Source: Azospira restricta
GTDB taxonomy: Bacteria; Pseudomonadota; Gammaproteobacteria; Burkholderiales; Rhodocyclaceae
Assembly: GCF_016858125.1 (NCBI RefSeq)
Contig: NZ_CP064781.1
Coordinates: forward strand, 1,116,001 to 1,180,000
Length of the DNA stretch: 64,000 bases
Reading direction: 5' to 3'
Positions 36,363 through 45,599 of the stretch are shown piece by piece; within the stretch, counting starts at the first letter, position 1, and each line of letters starts with the position of its first letter. Under the pieces are notes generated by a model that saw only the letters and a list, made by a program, of their open reading frames with translations, did no database searches and was not told where the DNA came from. Position numbers and translations under genes: made by a program.

Positions 36363-37192
36363 AACTCAAGTTCTCCAAGATGCACGGCCTCGGCAACGAC
36401 TTCGTCGTGCTCGACGGCGTGCGCCAGTCGGTCGCGCTGTCGCCGAAGCAGCTGCGCTTCCTCGCCGACCGCCACTTCGGCGTTGGCTGCGACCAGATCC
36501 TGCTCGTCGAGCCGGCGCAGCAGCCCGGCGTCGACTTCCGCTACCGCATCTTCAACGCCGACGGCGGCGAGGTCGAGCAGTGCGGCAACGGCGCCCGCTG
36601 CTTCGTGCGCTTCGTGCACGAGCAGGGGCTTACCGACAAGACCGAGATCCGCGTCGAGACGATGAGCGGCGTCATCGCGCCGAAGCTGGAGGCGAACGGC
36701 CTGGTCACCGTCGACATGGGCGTGCCGGTATTCGAGCCCGAGCGCATCCCCTTCGTCAGCCCGGTCGCCGACGTCGTGCAGCCGCTGCAGGTCGGCGACC
36801 GCGAAGTGATGATCACCGCCGTCTCGATGGGCAACCCGCACGCGGTGCAGGTCGTCGCCGACGTCGACCGCGCGCCGGTGGCGACGGAGGGGCCGCAGAT
36901 CGAGTCGCACCCCCGCTTCCCGCAGCGCGTGAATGCCGGCTTCATGCAGGTGGTGGACCGCCATGCGATCCGCCTGCGCGTCTTCGAACGCGGCGCCGGC
37001 GAGACGCTGGCCTGCGGCACCGGCGCCTGCGCCGCGGTCGTCGCCGGCATCGCGCGCGGCCTGCTCGACTCGCCGGTGCGCGTCGACACCCGCGGCGGCG
37101 AACTGGACATCGCCTGGAACGGCCCCGGCACGCCGGTGCGGATGACCGGCCCGGCGGTCACCGTCTTCGCCAGCGAAATCGAAATCGAGTAA
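36359..37192 (+). CDS. dapF: Diaminopimelate epimerase
   Basis: This 277-residue PLP-independent epimerase converts LL- to meso-diaminopimelate for lysine and peptidoglycan. The two catalytic cysteines are Cys75 in [11 protein letters not shown] and Cys219 in [10 protein letters not shown]. The start [15 protein letters not shown] is canonical. It leads the conserved dapF-DUF484-xerC group. lysA, the last step of the pathway, is at the far end of the window. Confidence 0.97.
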   Translation: MKLKFSKMHGLGNDFVVLDGVRQSVALSPKQLRFLADRHFGVGCDQILLVEPAQQPGVDFRYRIFNADGGEVEQCGNGARCFVRFVHEQGLTDKTEIRVETMSGVIAPKLEANGLVTVDMGVPVFEPERIPFVSPVADVVQPLQVGDREVMITAVSMGNPHAVQVVADVDRAPVATEGPQIESHPRFPQRVNAGFMQVVDRHAIRLRVFERGAGETLACGTGACAAVVAGIARGLLDSPVRVDTRGGELDIAWNGPGTPVRMTGPAVTVFASEIEIE

Positions 37193-37215
37193 ACGGAACG
37201 CAGAAAGAGCCCACC

Positions 37216-37878
37216 ATGAGAGCCGACGAAGTCGCGCATTACCTGCAGAACAACCCGCAGTTCTTCGAGCAGTACGCCGACCTGATGGCGCAGATCGCCA
37301 TCCCGCATCCGCACGGCGGCCGCGCGATCTCGATCACCGAGCGGCAGATGCTGACGCTGCGCGACAAGAACCGCCAGCTCGAGGCCAAGCTCGGCGAGCT
37401 GATCGGCTTCGGCGAGGAGAACGACGCGATCAGCGACAAGATGCACCGCCTCGCCGTCGCGCTGATCTCGGCCTACACCTTCCCGGCGGTGATGCATACG
37501 CTCGGCTACCACCTGCGCGAGGATTTCGCGATCCCCGAGGTCGCCGTCCGCCTGTGGAGCCTGCCGGCCGGCGAGCTGGAGGCGCTGCCCGAGTTCGCCG
37601 CGGTCAGCCAGGAACTGCAGGTCTATGCGGAAACGCTGAAGCAACCGTACTGCGGCTCGACCGCCGGTTTCGAGACCTCGACCTGGTTCGGCGAGGCCGC
37701 GCTGAACATCCGCTCGCAGGCGCTGATCGCGCTCAAGGCCGGCGGCGGCACGATCGGCCTGGTCGCGCTCGGCGCCTACGACAGCGAGCGCTTCTACGCC
37801 GGCATGGGCACCGTCTACCTCGAGCGCCTCGGCGACATGGCCTCGGCGGCGATCGCGCGCACGCTGAAGACGGCGTGA
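37216..37878 (+). CDS. DUF484 family protein
   Basis: This 220-residue GAF-like protein of the DUF484 family has VAHYLQNNPQFFEQYADLM at the N-terminus, HPHGGRAISITERQMLTLR, a short coiled segment and a GAF-like C-terminus ending FYAGMGTVYLERLGDMASAA. The family almost always lies between dapF and xerC; its function is unknown. It overlaps xerC by GTGA. Confidence 0.9.
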   Translation: MRADEVAHYLQNNPQFFEQYADLMAQIAIPHPHGGRAISITERQMLTLRDKNRQLEAKLGELIGFGEENDAISDKMHRLAVALISAYTFPAVMHTLGYHLREDFAIPEVAVRLWSLPAGELEALPEFAAVSQELQVYAETLKQPYCGSTAGFETSTWFGEAALNIRSQALIALKAGGGTIGLVALGAYDSERFYAGMGTVYLERLGDMASAAIARTLKTA

Positions 37879-38795
37879 ACGCCGCGGCCGGGCTGGTCGC
37901 TGCCTGGCTGGCCGAACTCGCCGGCCAGCGCCGGCAGTCCGCGCACACGATAGACGCCTACCGCCGCGACCTCGCGCTGCTCGTCGAGCTCGCCGGCGAC
38001 ACGCCGCTGCCCGCGCTGCAGGCGCACCACATCCGCCGCTTTCTTGCCCAGCTGCACGGCCGCGGCCTGTCCGGTCGCTCGCTGGCGCGCGTGCTCTCCG
38101 CCTGGCGCGGCTTCTACCGCTGGCTCGGCCTGCGCGGCGAGGCGGCGCAGAACCCGGTGGCCGGCGTGCGCCCGCCGAAAAGCCCGAAGGCGCTGCCGCG
38201 CGCGCTGTCGCCGGACGAGGCGAACGCGCTGCTCGGGCCGACCGGCGACGATGCGCTGGACATCCTTTCTCTCCGCGACCAGGCGATTTTCGAGCTGTTC
38301 TACTCCTCCGGTCTGCGCCTCTCGGAGCTCGCGGCGCTCGACCTCGGCTGCCTCGCCGACGTCGCCGCCGGCGAGGTCCGCGTGCTCGGCAAGCGCGGCA
38401 AGGAGCGCATCGTCCCGGTCGGCAGCCAGGCGCGCGCGGCGCTCGCCGCCTGGGCGGCGCGCCGCGGCGAGCTGCTGCGGGCGGACAGCGCCGACGAGCC
38501 GGCGCTGTTCCTCGGCAAGAACGGCGGCCGGCTGTCGGTGCGCATGATCCAGTCGCGGCTGAAGCGGCGCGCGCTGCTGCGCGGGCTGCCGACGCACGTG
38601 CATCCGCACATGCTGCGCCACTCCTTCGCCTCGCACGTGCTGCAGTCGTCCGGCGACCTGCGCGCGGTGCAGGAGATGCTCGGCCACGCCAGCATCGCCT
38701 CGACGCAGGTCTATACCCATCTCGATTTCCAGCACCTGGCCAAGGTCTACGACGCGGCGCATCCGCGGGCGAAGAAGAAGCCGGCCGATCGTTAG
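37875..38795 (+). CDS. xerC: Tyrosine recombinase XerC
   Basis: This 306-residue site-specific recombinase acts with XerD at dif to resolve chromosome dimers. The N-terminal SAM-like domain has RQSAHTIDAYRRDLALL. The catalytic set is complete: Arg in SGLRLSE, Lys in GKRGKER, HMLRH, the LGHASI histidine and Tyr in TQVYTH. The start is GTG inside the DUF484 stop. The conserved neighbourhood argues for the chromosomal XerC and not a phage integrase. Confidence 0.95.
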   Translation: MNAAAGLVAAWLAELAGQRRQSAHTIDAYRRDLALLVELAGDTPLPALQAHHIRRFLAQLHGRGLSGRSLARVLSAWRGFYRWLGLRGEAAQNPVAGVRPPKSPKALPRALSPDEANALLGPTGDDALDILSLRDQAIFELFYSSGLRLSELAALDLGCLADVAAGEVRVLGKRGKERIVPVGSQARAALAAWAARRGELLRADSADEPALFLGKNGGRLSVRMIQSRLKRRALLRGLPTHVHPHMLRHSFASHVLQSSGDLRAVQEMLGHASIASTQVYTHLDFQHLAKVYDAAHPRAKKKPADR

Positions 38796-38801
38796 CGGCG
38801 G

Positions 38802-39326
38802 CTACTCGAAGAACATCAGGCGCGTCCGCTGCAGCGGCGTCAGTTCCTGCCACCACGCCTGGGCGCCCTTGAACGACGCGTAGCCGAGGTCGGTCAGGTA
38901 GAAGAAGCGCAAATTCGGCACCCAGTGCGGCGTTTCGCTCGGCGCGCACCAGCCGGCGCGGAGCAGGATGCGGCCGATGGCGCCGGGAAAATCGGTGCCG
39001 GGTACCAGGATCGGCTCGATTGCCGGGTCGTCCTGCCAGCTCGCGGCGTCGCGCAGCGAGCGGAACCATTCCTCGCGCGCGCCGGCATTGCCGAAATGCT
39101 CGGGCAGCGACGGGATGCGGCGCTCGACCACCATCGCCTGTCCCCTGGCCATCGCCCGCAGCGCCCGCAACAGCTGGTAGCGCGTTCCGCGCGGGGCACC
39201 GACGACCAGCGGATCGAGCGGCGACGCGGCCGCATCGCCCGGCAGCGGGCGCCTGCCGTCGCGCAGAGCCCCCGCCGCCCGGGGTGGTGCGCGATAAATC
39301 CGTCCGGCGGCGAAGAGTATGAGCAT
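38802..39326 (-). CDS. Hypothetical protein
   Basis: This 174-residue soluble protein is of unrecognised family. It has an Arg-rich N-terminal third and an aromatic C-terminus (HWVPNLRFFYLTDLGYASF, then AWWQELTPLQRTRLMFFE). It is supported as real by AAGGAGGG seven bases before the ATG and by a good promoter (39348-39375). It is convergent with xerC, 6 bases apart. Confidence 0.65.
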   Translation of the reverse strand: MLILFAAGRIYRAPPRAAGALRDGRRPLPGDAAASPLDPLVVGAPRGTRYQLLRALRAMARGQAMVVERRIPSLPEHFGNAGAREEWFRSLRDAASWQDDPAIEPILVPGTDFPGAIGRILLRAGWCAPSETPHWVPNLRFFYLTDLGYASFKGAQAWWQELTPLQRTRLMFFE

Positions 39327-39347
39327 CGGCGAGCCCTCCTTCGCTCC

Positions 39348-39375
39348 ATCATAGACAGCGTCGGTGCGAACTCAA
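39348..39375 (-). promoter_or_regulatory. Sigma-70 type promoter of the hypothetical gene at 38802-39326
   Basis: TTGAGT (39375-39370), 16 bases, then TATGAT (39353-39348) on the minus strand, 22 bases upstream of the start codon. Confidence 0.55.
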
Positions 39376-39440
39376 GGCGGGTGGCGGCCGCTCGGCCTCG
39401 CCTCGCGGCAGGCTTCGCCGCGCGCTGCCGCGGGCATCGT

Positions 39441-39776
39441 TCAGGCATCCTCGCCGATCACCAGGCGGCTTTCGTCGGCGAGGCGGTAGGCCGGAATCGT
39501 CAGGTTGCGCGGTGCCGGGCCGCCGCTGAAGACGCGGCCGGCGAGGTCGTACTTCGCGGTGTGGCACGAGCACAGGAGGTGCCCGCCGCTGCGTGCCGGC
39601 ACGCAGCCCTGGTGCGTGCACAGGCCGATGGCGACGAACAGCTCCGGGCGCAGCGAGCGGTACGGATTGCGGGCGTACGGCGCTTGCACCGACTGCAGCG
39701 AGGCAGGGTCCGCCACCCGGCCGTCGTCGGCGGCGAGCGCCGCCAACTCGGCGTCGCTGCGGCGCAGGATCCACAC
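39441..39776 (-). pseudogene. Truncated Rieske [2Fe-2S] protein (PetA-like remnant or orphan soluble domain)
   Basis: The 111 residues match the C-terminal half of the cytochrome bc1 Rieske subunit: VWILRRS, APYARNPYRSLRPELFVAI and DLAGRVFSGGPAPRNL. The cluster ligands CTHQGC and CSCH are kept, though the usual CPCHGS is altered to CSCHTA. The signal and membrane anchor are missing. Upstream codons still encode a PetA-like AWQGRPVW, but the frame meets a TAG near 39882 with no good start, so only GTG at 39776 could initiate. Cytochrome b and c1 genes are absent. Decay is more likely than function. Confidence 0.6.
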
Positions 39777-39907
39777 CGGCCGTCCCTGCCAGGCTATCGT
39801 CCGCGCTTGCCGGCTGGCGATACCGCAGCTCCGGGGGCAGGGCGGCCTGCGCGAACTCCTCGCCGAAAAGGGCGCGAAGTTCTACGCGGCGGGCCGCCGT
39901 CGCGCCT

Positions 39908-40567
39908 TCAGTGCGGCTGGTGCACGATGCGCATGTACGGCTTCGGGGCTTGCCAGCCTTCCGGGAAGCGCTCGCGCGCCTCGTCGTCCTTGACCGAGGT
40001 GACGATAATCACATCCTCGCCCTCGTGCCAGTTGACCGGCGTCGCCACCTTGAACTTCTCGGTCAGCTCGATCGAGTCGAGGACGCGCAGGATCTCGTCG
40101 AAGTTGCGGCCGGTGCTCATCGGATAGGTGAGCGTCAGCTTGATCTTCTTGTCGGGGCCGATCACGAACACCGAGCGCACCGTGAAGTTGTCGGCCGCCG
40201 TGCGCTGGCCGGCCGTGCCGCCGGCGCCGGCCGGCAGCATGTCGTAGAGCTTGGCGACGCTGAGGTCGGTGTCGCCGATCAGCGGGTAGTTGACCGCGGC
40301 GCCTTGCGTCTCTTCGATGTCCTTGAGCCAGCGCCGATGGTCCTCGACCGAGTCGACGCTCAGCCCGATCACCTTGCAGTGACGCTTTTCGAACTCCGGA
40401 ACGAGCTTGGCCATGTAGCCCAGCTCGGTCGTGCACACCGGGGTGAAGTCCTTCGGGTGCGAGAACAGGATTGCCCAGCCGTCGCCGATCCAGTCGTGGA
40501 AGCGGATCGTGCCTTCCGTCGTTTCGGCGGTGAAGTCGGGCGCAATGTCACCGATGTGGAGTGCCAT
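39908..40567 (-). CDS. 1-Cys peroxiredoxin (Prx6 type)
   Basis: This 219-residue thiol peroxidase has the peroxidatic Cys45 in HPKDFTPVCTTELG and the long Prx6-type C-terminal domain (VATPVNWHEGEDVIIV). The typical resolving cysteine of 2-Cys enzymes is not apparent. Three ATG codons follow one another; the third (40567) is chosen because GGGAGA then sits six bases upstream. It reduces H2O2 and alkyl hydroperoxides. It is a single gene whose upstream region carries a 9-bp palindrome. Confidence 0.93.
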   Translation of the reverse strand: MALHIGDIAPDFTAETTEGTIRFHDWIGDGWAILFSHPKDFTPVCTTELGYMAKLVPEFEKRHCKVIGLSVDSVEDHRRWLKDIEETQGAAVNYPLIGDTDLSVAKLYDMLPAGAGGTAGQRTAADNFTVRSVFVIGPDKKIKLTLTYPMSTGRNFDEILRVLDSIELTEKFKVATPVNWHEGEDVIIVTSVKDDEARERFPEGWQAPKPYMRIVHQPH

Positions 40568-40587
40568 CATCATTCTCCCGTGGAAGC

Positions 40588-40621
40588 TTCCCGGGGCCTT
40601 CGTGCGAGCGCCCCCCGGGAA
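40588..40621. promoter_or_regulatory. Inverted repeat upstream of the peroxiredoxin
   Basis: TTCCCGGGG (40588-40596) and CCCCGGGAA (40613-40621) form a perfect 9-bp stem with a 16-base loop, 20 bases upstream of the peroxiredoxin start. It could be a leader hairpin or an operator; nothing in it names a regulator. Confidence 0.35.
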
Positions 40622-40770
40622 ACTGGTCGATATCCGGCGATGGCGCCGATCGTCATCTGCCTTCCTGCGTCGGATTGGACAAGCCGGCGGTGCCGGCGGT
40701 TCAGTGTGTTTGTCCCGGCGGCGGCGTTTCTCGCAAGGGCAGGCGCCGGCAGCGTAAAATGCCGCCCACG

Positions 40771-41961
40771 ATGACGCAACTGATTCTGAAACCCGGCAAG
40801 GAGCGTTCGCTCTTCCGCCGCCATCCCTGGATCTTCGAAGGCTCGGTCGCCCGCCTCGATGGTCGTGCCCGCGCCGGCGACACGGTCGAGGTCGTCGACG
40901 CCGACGGCCGCCGGCTGGCGAAGGCGGCGTGGAGTCCGCACTCGCAGATCCGCGCCCGCATCTGGAGCTTCGATCCGGACGAGACGATCGACGACGCCTT
41001 CTTCAAGCGCCGCGTCGCCGCCGCCGTCGCCCGCCGCGAAGCGATGCCGCAACTCAGGGGTCAGGACGGCATGCGCCTGCTGCACGGCGAGTCGGACGGC
41101 CTGCCCGGCGTCATCGCCGACCGCTACGGTGATACCCTCTGCCTGCAGCTGACCGCCGCCGGCCCGGACAAGTGGCGCAAGGCGATCGTCGGCGCGCTGG
41201 CGAAGGTCACCGGCGTCGCCCGCATCTACGAACGCTCCGATTCCGACGTGCGCAAGCTCGAAGGGTTGGCGCCGGTCACCGGCTGGGTCTATGGCGAAGC
41301 CCCCGACGCGCCGCTCAGCATCGACGAGAACGGCGTGCGCCTCGGCGTCGACGTCGTCGGCGGCCACAAGACCGGCTTCTACCTCGACCAGCGCGACAAC
41401 CGCCTGCTGACGCGCGCGCTCGCCACCGGCCGCTCGGTGCTCAACTGCTTCTGCTATACCGGTGGCTTCTCGCTGCAGGCGCTCGCCGGCGGCGCCGCCA
41501 GCGTGCTCTCGATCGATTCGTCGGGGCCGGCGCTCTCTGGCGCGCGCGCCAACCTGGCGCTGAACCCGCAGCTCGACGCCGACCGGGCCGAGTGGCTGGA
41601 GGCCGACGTCTTCGACGCGCTGCGCGTGTTCAGGAAGGAGGGGCGCACCTTCGACCTGATCGTCCTCGATCCGCCCAAGTTCGCGCCGTCGGCGGCACAC
41701 GCCGAGCGCGCAGCGCGCGCCTACAAGGACATCAACCTGCTCGGCTTCCGCCTGCTCAATCCCGGCGGCTACCTGCTCACCTACTCGTGTTCGGGCGGCA
41801 TCGGGCTCGAGCTGTTCCAGAAGATCGTCGCCGGCGCCGCCGTCGATGCCGGCCGCGACGCGCGCATCCTGCAGCGACTGTCGGCCGGTCCGGACCATCC
41901 GGTGGCGCTGCACTTTCCCGAGGGCGAGTACCTCAAGGGCCTGCTCGTGCAGGCGGACTGA
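40771..41961 (+). CDS. rlmI: 23S rRNA (cytosine-1962-C5)-methyltransferase RlmI
   Basis: This 396-residue enzyme is the same length as the E. coli protein. The N-terminal PUA domain (LILKPGKERSLFRRHPWIF) is followed by an EEHEE-type linker and a Rossmann domain with VLNCFCYTGGFSLQALAGG as the SAM loop. LIVLDPPKFAPS and TYSCSGGI are the motif IV and VI regions, the latter with the catalytic cysteine. An ATG four codons upstream (40759) is an alternative start. It is transcribed alone. Confidence 0.92.
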   Translation: MTQLILKPGKERSLFRRHPWIFEGSVARLDGRARAGDTVEVVDADGRRLAKAAWSPHSQIRARIWSFDPDETIDDAFFKRRVAAAVARREAMPQLRGQDGMRLLHGESDGLPGVIADRYGDTLCLQLTAAGPDKWRKAIVGALAKVTGVARIYERSDSDVRKLEGLAPVTGWVYGEAPDAPLSIDENGVRLGVDVVGGHKTGFYLDQRDNRLLTRALATGRSVLNCFCYTGGFSLQALAGGAASVLSIDSSGPALSGARANLALNPQLDADRAEWLEADVFDALRVFRKEGRTFDLIVLDPPKFAPSAAHAERAARAYKDINLLGFRLLNPGGYLLTYSCSGGIGLELFQKIVAGAAVDAGRDARILQRLSAGPDHPVALHFPEGEYLKGLLVQAD

Positions 41962-42045
41962 ATCGCGGGCGCGGCGGGCAGATGCTCCGGGAATGGGCGT
42001 GGGCGGCCAGCGTATAATCGCCCCGTTCCGTCTCCGGGATCGCCG

Positions 42046-42618
42046 ATGATCGACGCCAACGCCCCGCGCGGCAGCACCGCGCACGCCCCCGACCTCAACT
42101 GGAGCCAGGTCCGCGAGACCGTGCTGCTGCTCGAACTGGCCGCCGGCCAGATCGAGGCGGCGATGACCGACAGCGGCGCCTCGGTGGAGGTGCTCACCGC
42201 GTCCTTCACCGGCATGGCCGAGACCATGCGCCTGCTCGGCGAGACCGTCGCCGCGCTGCCCGACACGGGCGCAGCCGGCGACGCGCGGCAGCGCCTGCTC
42301 GGCGCCGCCACCCAGGTATCCGGCATGGTCGATCAGGCGGTGATCGCCTTCCAGTTCTACGACAAGCTGGCGCAGCGTCTCGCGCACGTCACCCACAGCC
42401 TCGGCGACCTCTCCGACCTGGTCGCCGACCAGGGCCGCATCTTCAATCCGCGCGAATGGGTCGGGCTGCAGGAGCGCATCCGCAGCAAATACACGACCCC
42501 CGACGAGCGCCAGATGTTCGAGGCGGTGATGCAGGGCATGCCGGTCGAGGCGGCGCTGGCGCAGTACGTCGCGTCGATGAAGGGCAAGCAGCAGGGCGAC
42601 GACATCGAGCTGTTCTGA
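42046..42618 (+). CDS. Helical protein with a CheZ/FQ-type motif, function unknown
   Basis: This 190-residue, mostly alpha-helical protein has no signal peptide. A central segment, VDQAVIAFQFYDKLAQRLAH, resembles the FQxQDxxxQ helix of CheZ-like phosphatases and related chemotaxis proteins. It continues with RIFNPREWVGLQERIRSKYT and a C-terminal DIELF. The tail resembles the short receptor-binding tails of CheZ, but this is only a resemblance. No chemotaxis genes are near. It is a single gene between rlmI and zur. Confidence 0.6.
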   Translation: MIDANAPRGSTAHAPDLNWSQVRETVLLLELAAGQIEAAMTDSGASVEVLTASFTGMAETMRLLGETVAALPDTGAAGDARQRLLGAATQVSGMVDQAVIAFQFYDKLAQRLAHVTHSLGDLSDLVADQGRIFNPREWVGLQERIRSKYTTPDERQMFEAVMQGMPVEAALAQYVASMKGKQQGDDIELF

Positions 42619-42650
42619 ACGGCGGCGGGCGCCCGCCCGTTTCTATGCTT

Positions 42651-42691
42651 GTTGCAACTCTGTTGCATCTGATGCGAGGCTGTGGTCTAAT
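42651..42691 (+). promoter_or_regulatory. zur promoter with overlapping palindromic operator
   Basis: TGCAAC-TCT-GTTGCA (42653-42667) is a perfect 6-3-6 palindrome, extended by G/C at the outer ends. It overlaps the -35 box TTGCAT (42663-42668), which is 17 bases from the -10 box TCTAAT (42686-42691). Fur-family repressors bind sites of this size. Autoregulation of zur and control of the whole operon are inferred. Confidence 0.6.
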
Positions 42692-42699
42692 CCCGCGCC

Positions 42700-43143
42700 A
42701 TGCCGGAAAACCCGTCCGCCCCTGCCCCGTCCGACGCCCTCGCCGAGCGCATCCGCGCCACCGGCGCGCGCGCGACACCGGCGCGCATCCGCGTCCTCGA
42801 ACTGCTGACGGCGGCGCCGACGCCGCTGTCGCACCAGGACATCGAAGGCGCGCTCGGCTCTGCCAGCCTCGACCGGGTGACGCTTTACCGCGTGCTCGAC
42901 TGGCTGGTCGAATCCGGTCTCGCGGTGAAGCGCGCCGACGAGCGCCGCGTCTGGCGCTTCGCGCTCGCCGCCGGCGGCACGCACCACGGCCACGTGCATT
43001 TCCGCTGCGAGACCTGCGGCCGCGTCTTCTGCCTCGACGCACCGGCGCCGCGGCCGCCGAAGCTGCCCGGCGGCTTCACGCTGGCGCGCGCCGAACTCGA
43101 CCTCTCCGGCCGCTGCGCCGAATGCAACGCGGGCAACGTATGA
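42700..43143 (+). CDS. zur: Fur-family regulator, Zur type
   Basis: This 147-residue metalloregulator has a winged helix with RATPARIRVLELLTAAP and SLDRVTLYRVLDWLVESGL, then a metal domain with HHGHVHFRCETCGRVFCLD. Two zinc-structural pairs are present, CETC and CAEC. The lack of the Fur-typical HHDH and the zinc-uptake genes downstream favour zinc as the effector. It heads a nine-gene, same-strand run. The stop codon contains the start of a 28-codon ORF (ATGA). Confidence 0.88.
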   Translation: MPENPSAPAPSDALAERIRATGARATPARIRVLELLTAAPTPLSHQDIEGALGSASLDRVTLYRVLDWLVESGLAVKRADERRVWRFALAAGGTHHGHVHFRCETCGRVFCLDAPAPRPPKLPGGFTLARAELDLSGRCAECNAGNV

Positions 43144-43222
43144 GCGCCACCGCCCGGCCGCCCGTAGGGGGCGCTCGCCCTCCCTCGGGGAGGATGGCGC
43201 GCAGCGACAGGGGGGTAGTCCA

Positions 43223-43226
<4 letters not shown>
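43140..43226 (+). CDS. 28-residue intercistronic ORF, copy 1 of a coupled element
   Basis: The ORF runs MSATARPPVGG, then ARPPSGRMARSDRGVVQ. Its ATG overlaps the zur stop and its TGA overlaps the GTG start of the next gene. Its last codons contain the AGGGGGGTAG stretch that serves as that gene's Shine-Dalgarno. A second ORF with the same ends and the same double overlap is at 52234-52392 on the other strand. The peptide may matter less than the continuous translation it provides. No known family is recognised. Confidence 0.5.
43141..43226 (+). repeat. Dispersed GC-rich intercistronic repeat, copy 1
   Basis: Blocks shared with 52234-52392 are GGCCGCCCG(T/A), AGGGGGCGCTC, CCTCCCT(C/T)GGGG and, at the 3' end, GACAGG(G/A)GGGTAG leading into GTGA(G/A)CGCGCCG. 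This copy is short, with no insert between the two blocks. Confidence 0.65.
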
Positions 43227-44178
<952 letters not shown>

Positions 44179-44191
<13 letters not shown>

Positions 44192-45231
44192 ACCCGGCGC
44201 GGCAGATCCCGGTCACCGTCCTCACCGGCTTCCTTGGCGCCGGCAAGACGACGCTGCTCAACCATCTGCTCAAGCAGCCGGCAATGGCCGACACCGCGGT
44301 GTTGATCAACGAGTTCGGCGAGATCGGAATCGACCACCTGCTGGTCGAGAAGGTCGACGACAACCTGGTGCTGCTCGACTCCGGCTGTCTCTGCTGCAGC
44401 GTCCGCGGCGACCTCGCGCGCGCCTTGCGTGACCTGTTCATGCGCCGGCTGCGCCGCGAGATCCCCGCCTTCTCGCGCGTGATCGTCGAGACCACCGGGC
44501 TCGCCGACCCGGCGCCGGTGATCTACACGCTGCTCGAGGACTTTTTCATCGCCGAACGCTTCCGCAGCGACGGCATCGTCGCCGCCGTCGCCGCGACGCA
44601 CGCCGAAGCGCAGCTGGCGCAGCACGCCGAGGCGGCGAAGCAGGCGGCGATGGCCGACCGCCTGCTGCTGACCAAGTGCGACCTCGCCGACGCCGACACG
44701 ATCGTCCGCGTGCGCGCGCGGCTGGCCGCACTGAACCCGGGCGCGCCGCTGCTCGAAGTGCGCCGCGGCGAAGTCGCCGCCGATGCGCTCGCCGGCGGCG
44801 GCCTCTACGACCCGGCGACGAAGAGCGCCGACGTCCGCCGCTGGCTGGCCGAGGAAGCGGTGCACGCTGCCGCGGCCGCAGGCGCCCACCGCCACGACCC
44901 GCAGCGCCATGACGCGCGCGTGCACAGCTTCGTGCTGCGTTTCGCCGAACCCTTCGCCTGGGGCGAGTTCGCCGAGGCGATCGACGTGCTGCTGTCGACC
45001 TGCGGCGACCGCATCCTGCGCGTCAAGGGGCTGGTCAATGTCGCCGGCGAGACGGCGCCGCGCGTCGTCCATTGCGTGCAGCACGTGCGCTACCCGGAGT
45101 CCGCGCTGCCGGCGTGGCCGGATGACGACCACGCCTCGCGCCTCGTCTTCATCGTCCGCGACTTCTCGCGCGAGTACGTCGAGAAGGCCTTCACGATATT
45201 CTGCGGCCAGTCGCCGGAGGCGGGCGCATGA
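44179..45231 (+). CDS. COG0523 (CobW/YjiA-type) GTPase, zinc-related, copy 2
   Basis: This 350-residue paralogue of the preceding gene overlaps it by 13 bases. It has GFLGAGKTTLLNHLL, CLCC followed by SVRGDL, ETTGLADPAP and LLLTKCDLAD. Its His-rich loop is HRHDPQRHD near residue 240. The C-terminal domain is longer and differs from copy 1, so the two probably serve different client enzymes. It is co-translated with the small exported protein behind it (ATGA). Confidence 0.9.
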
Positions 45232-45536
45232 TCCCCGGGCTGCTCGCGCCCGCGCTGCTGCGCCGGCTCCGTGTCGGCCTGCTCGCCATCCTGCTCGTCT
45301 GCGGCCAGGCGGCGATGCTCGCCCATGCCGCCGACCATGCCGGCGACGGCGGCGAGCCGCCGCACGTCTGCCTGCTCTGCGTCGCCGGGCACAACCTCGA
45401 CGGCGCCGCGCCGGCCGCCTCGGTGCCGGCCCTGCCGGCGCTTGCCGGCGCCTGCCCGGCGCCGCTCGCCGCGGCCCCGTTCGCCGCCGCCCGCTTCCTC
45501 GCCGGCGCCCGCGCCCGCGCGCCGCCCGCCGCCTGA
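45228..45536 (+). CDS. Small exported Cys/His protein (DUF2946-like)
   Basis: This 102-residue protein has an N-terminal hydrophobic segment (LLAILLVCGQAAMLAHA) and then a metal-ligand-like cluster AADHAGDG and HVCLLCVAGH. The rest is Ala/Pro-rich. It resembles short DUF2946-type proteins found beside metal-uptake genes; that assignment is tentative. It overlaps the GTPase by ATGA and lies in the zinc operon, so a periplasmic or membrane role in metal handling is inferred. Confidence 0.6.
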   Translation: MIPGLLAPALLRRLRVGLLAILLVCGQAAMLAHAADHAGDGGEPPHVCLLCVAGHNLDGAAPAASVPALPALAGACPAPLAAAPFAAARFLAGARARAPPAA

Positions 45537-45599
45537 TCCGTTCCGCCATCGCCGGCCAGCGTGCCGGCGCCATGCCGTTTACCGATCAGGAGTCGCACC

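Noticed and set aside
37875-38795. xerC as a phage integrase marking an attachment site
   Set aside because: It sits in the conserved dapF-DUF484-xerC order with no phage genes, direct repeats or tRNA target nearby.
36541-39069. An 842-codon minus-strand frame across dapF, DUF484 and xerC
   Set aside because: Antisense to three well-conserved genes, with Arg/Ala-rich low-complexity product.
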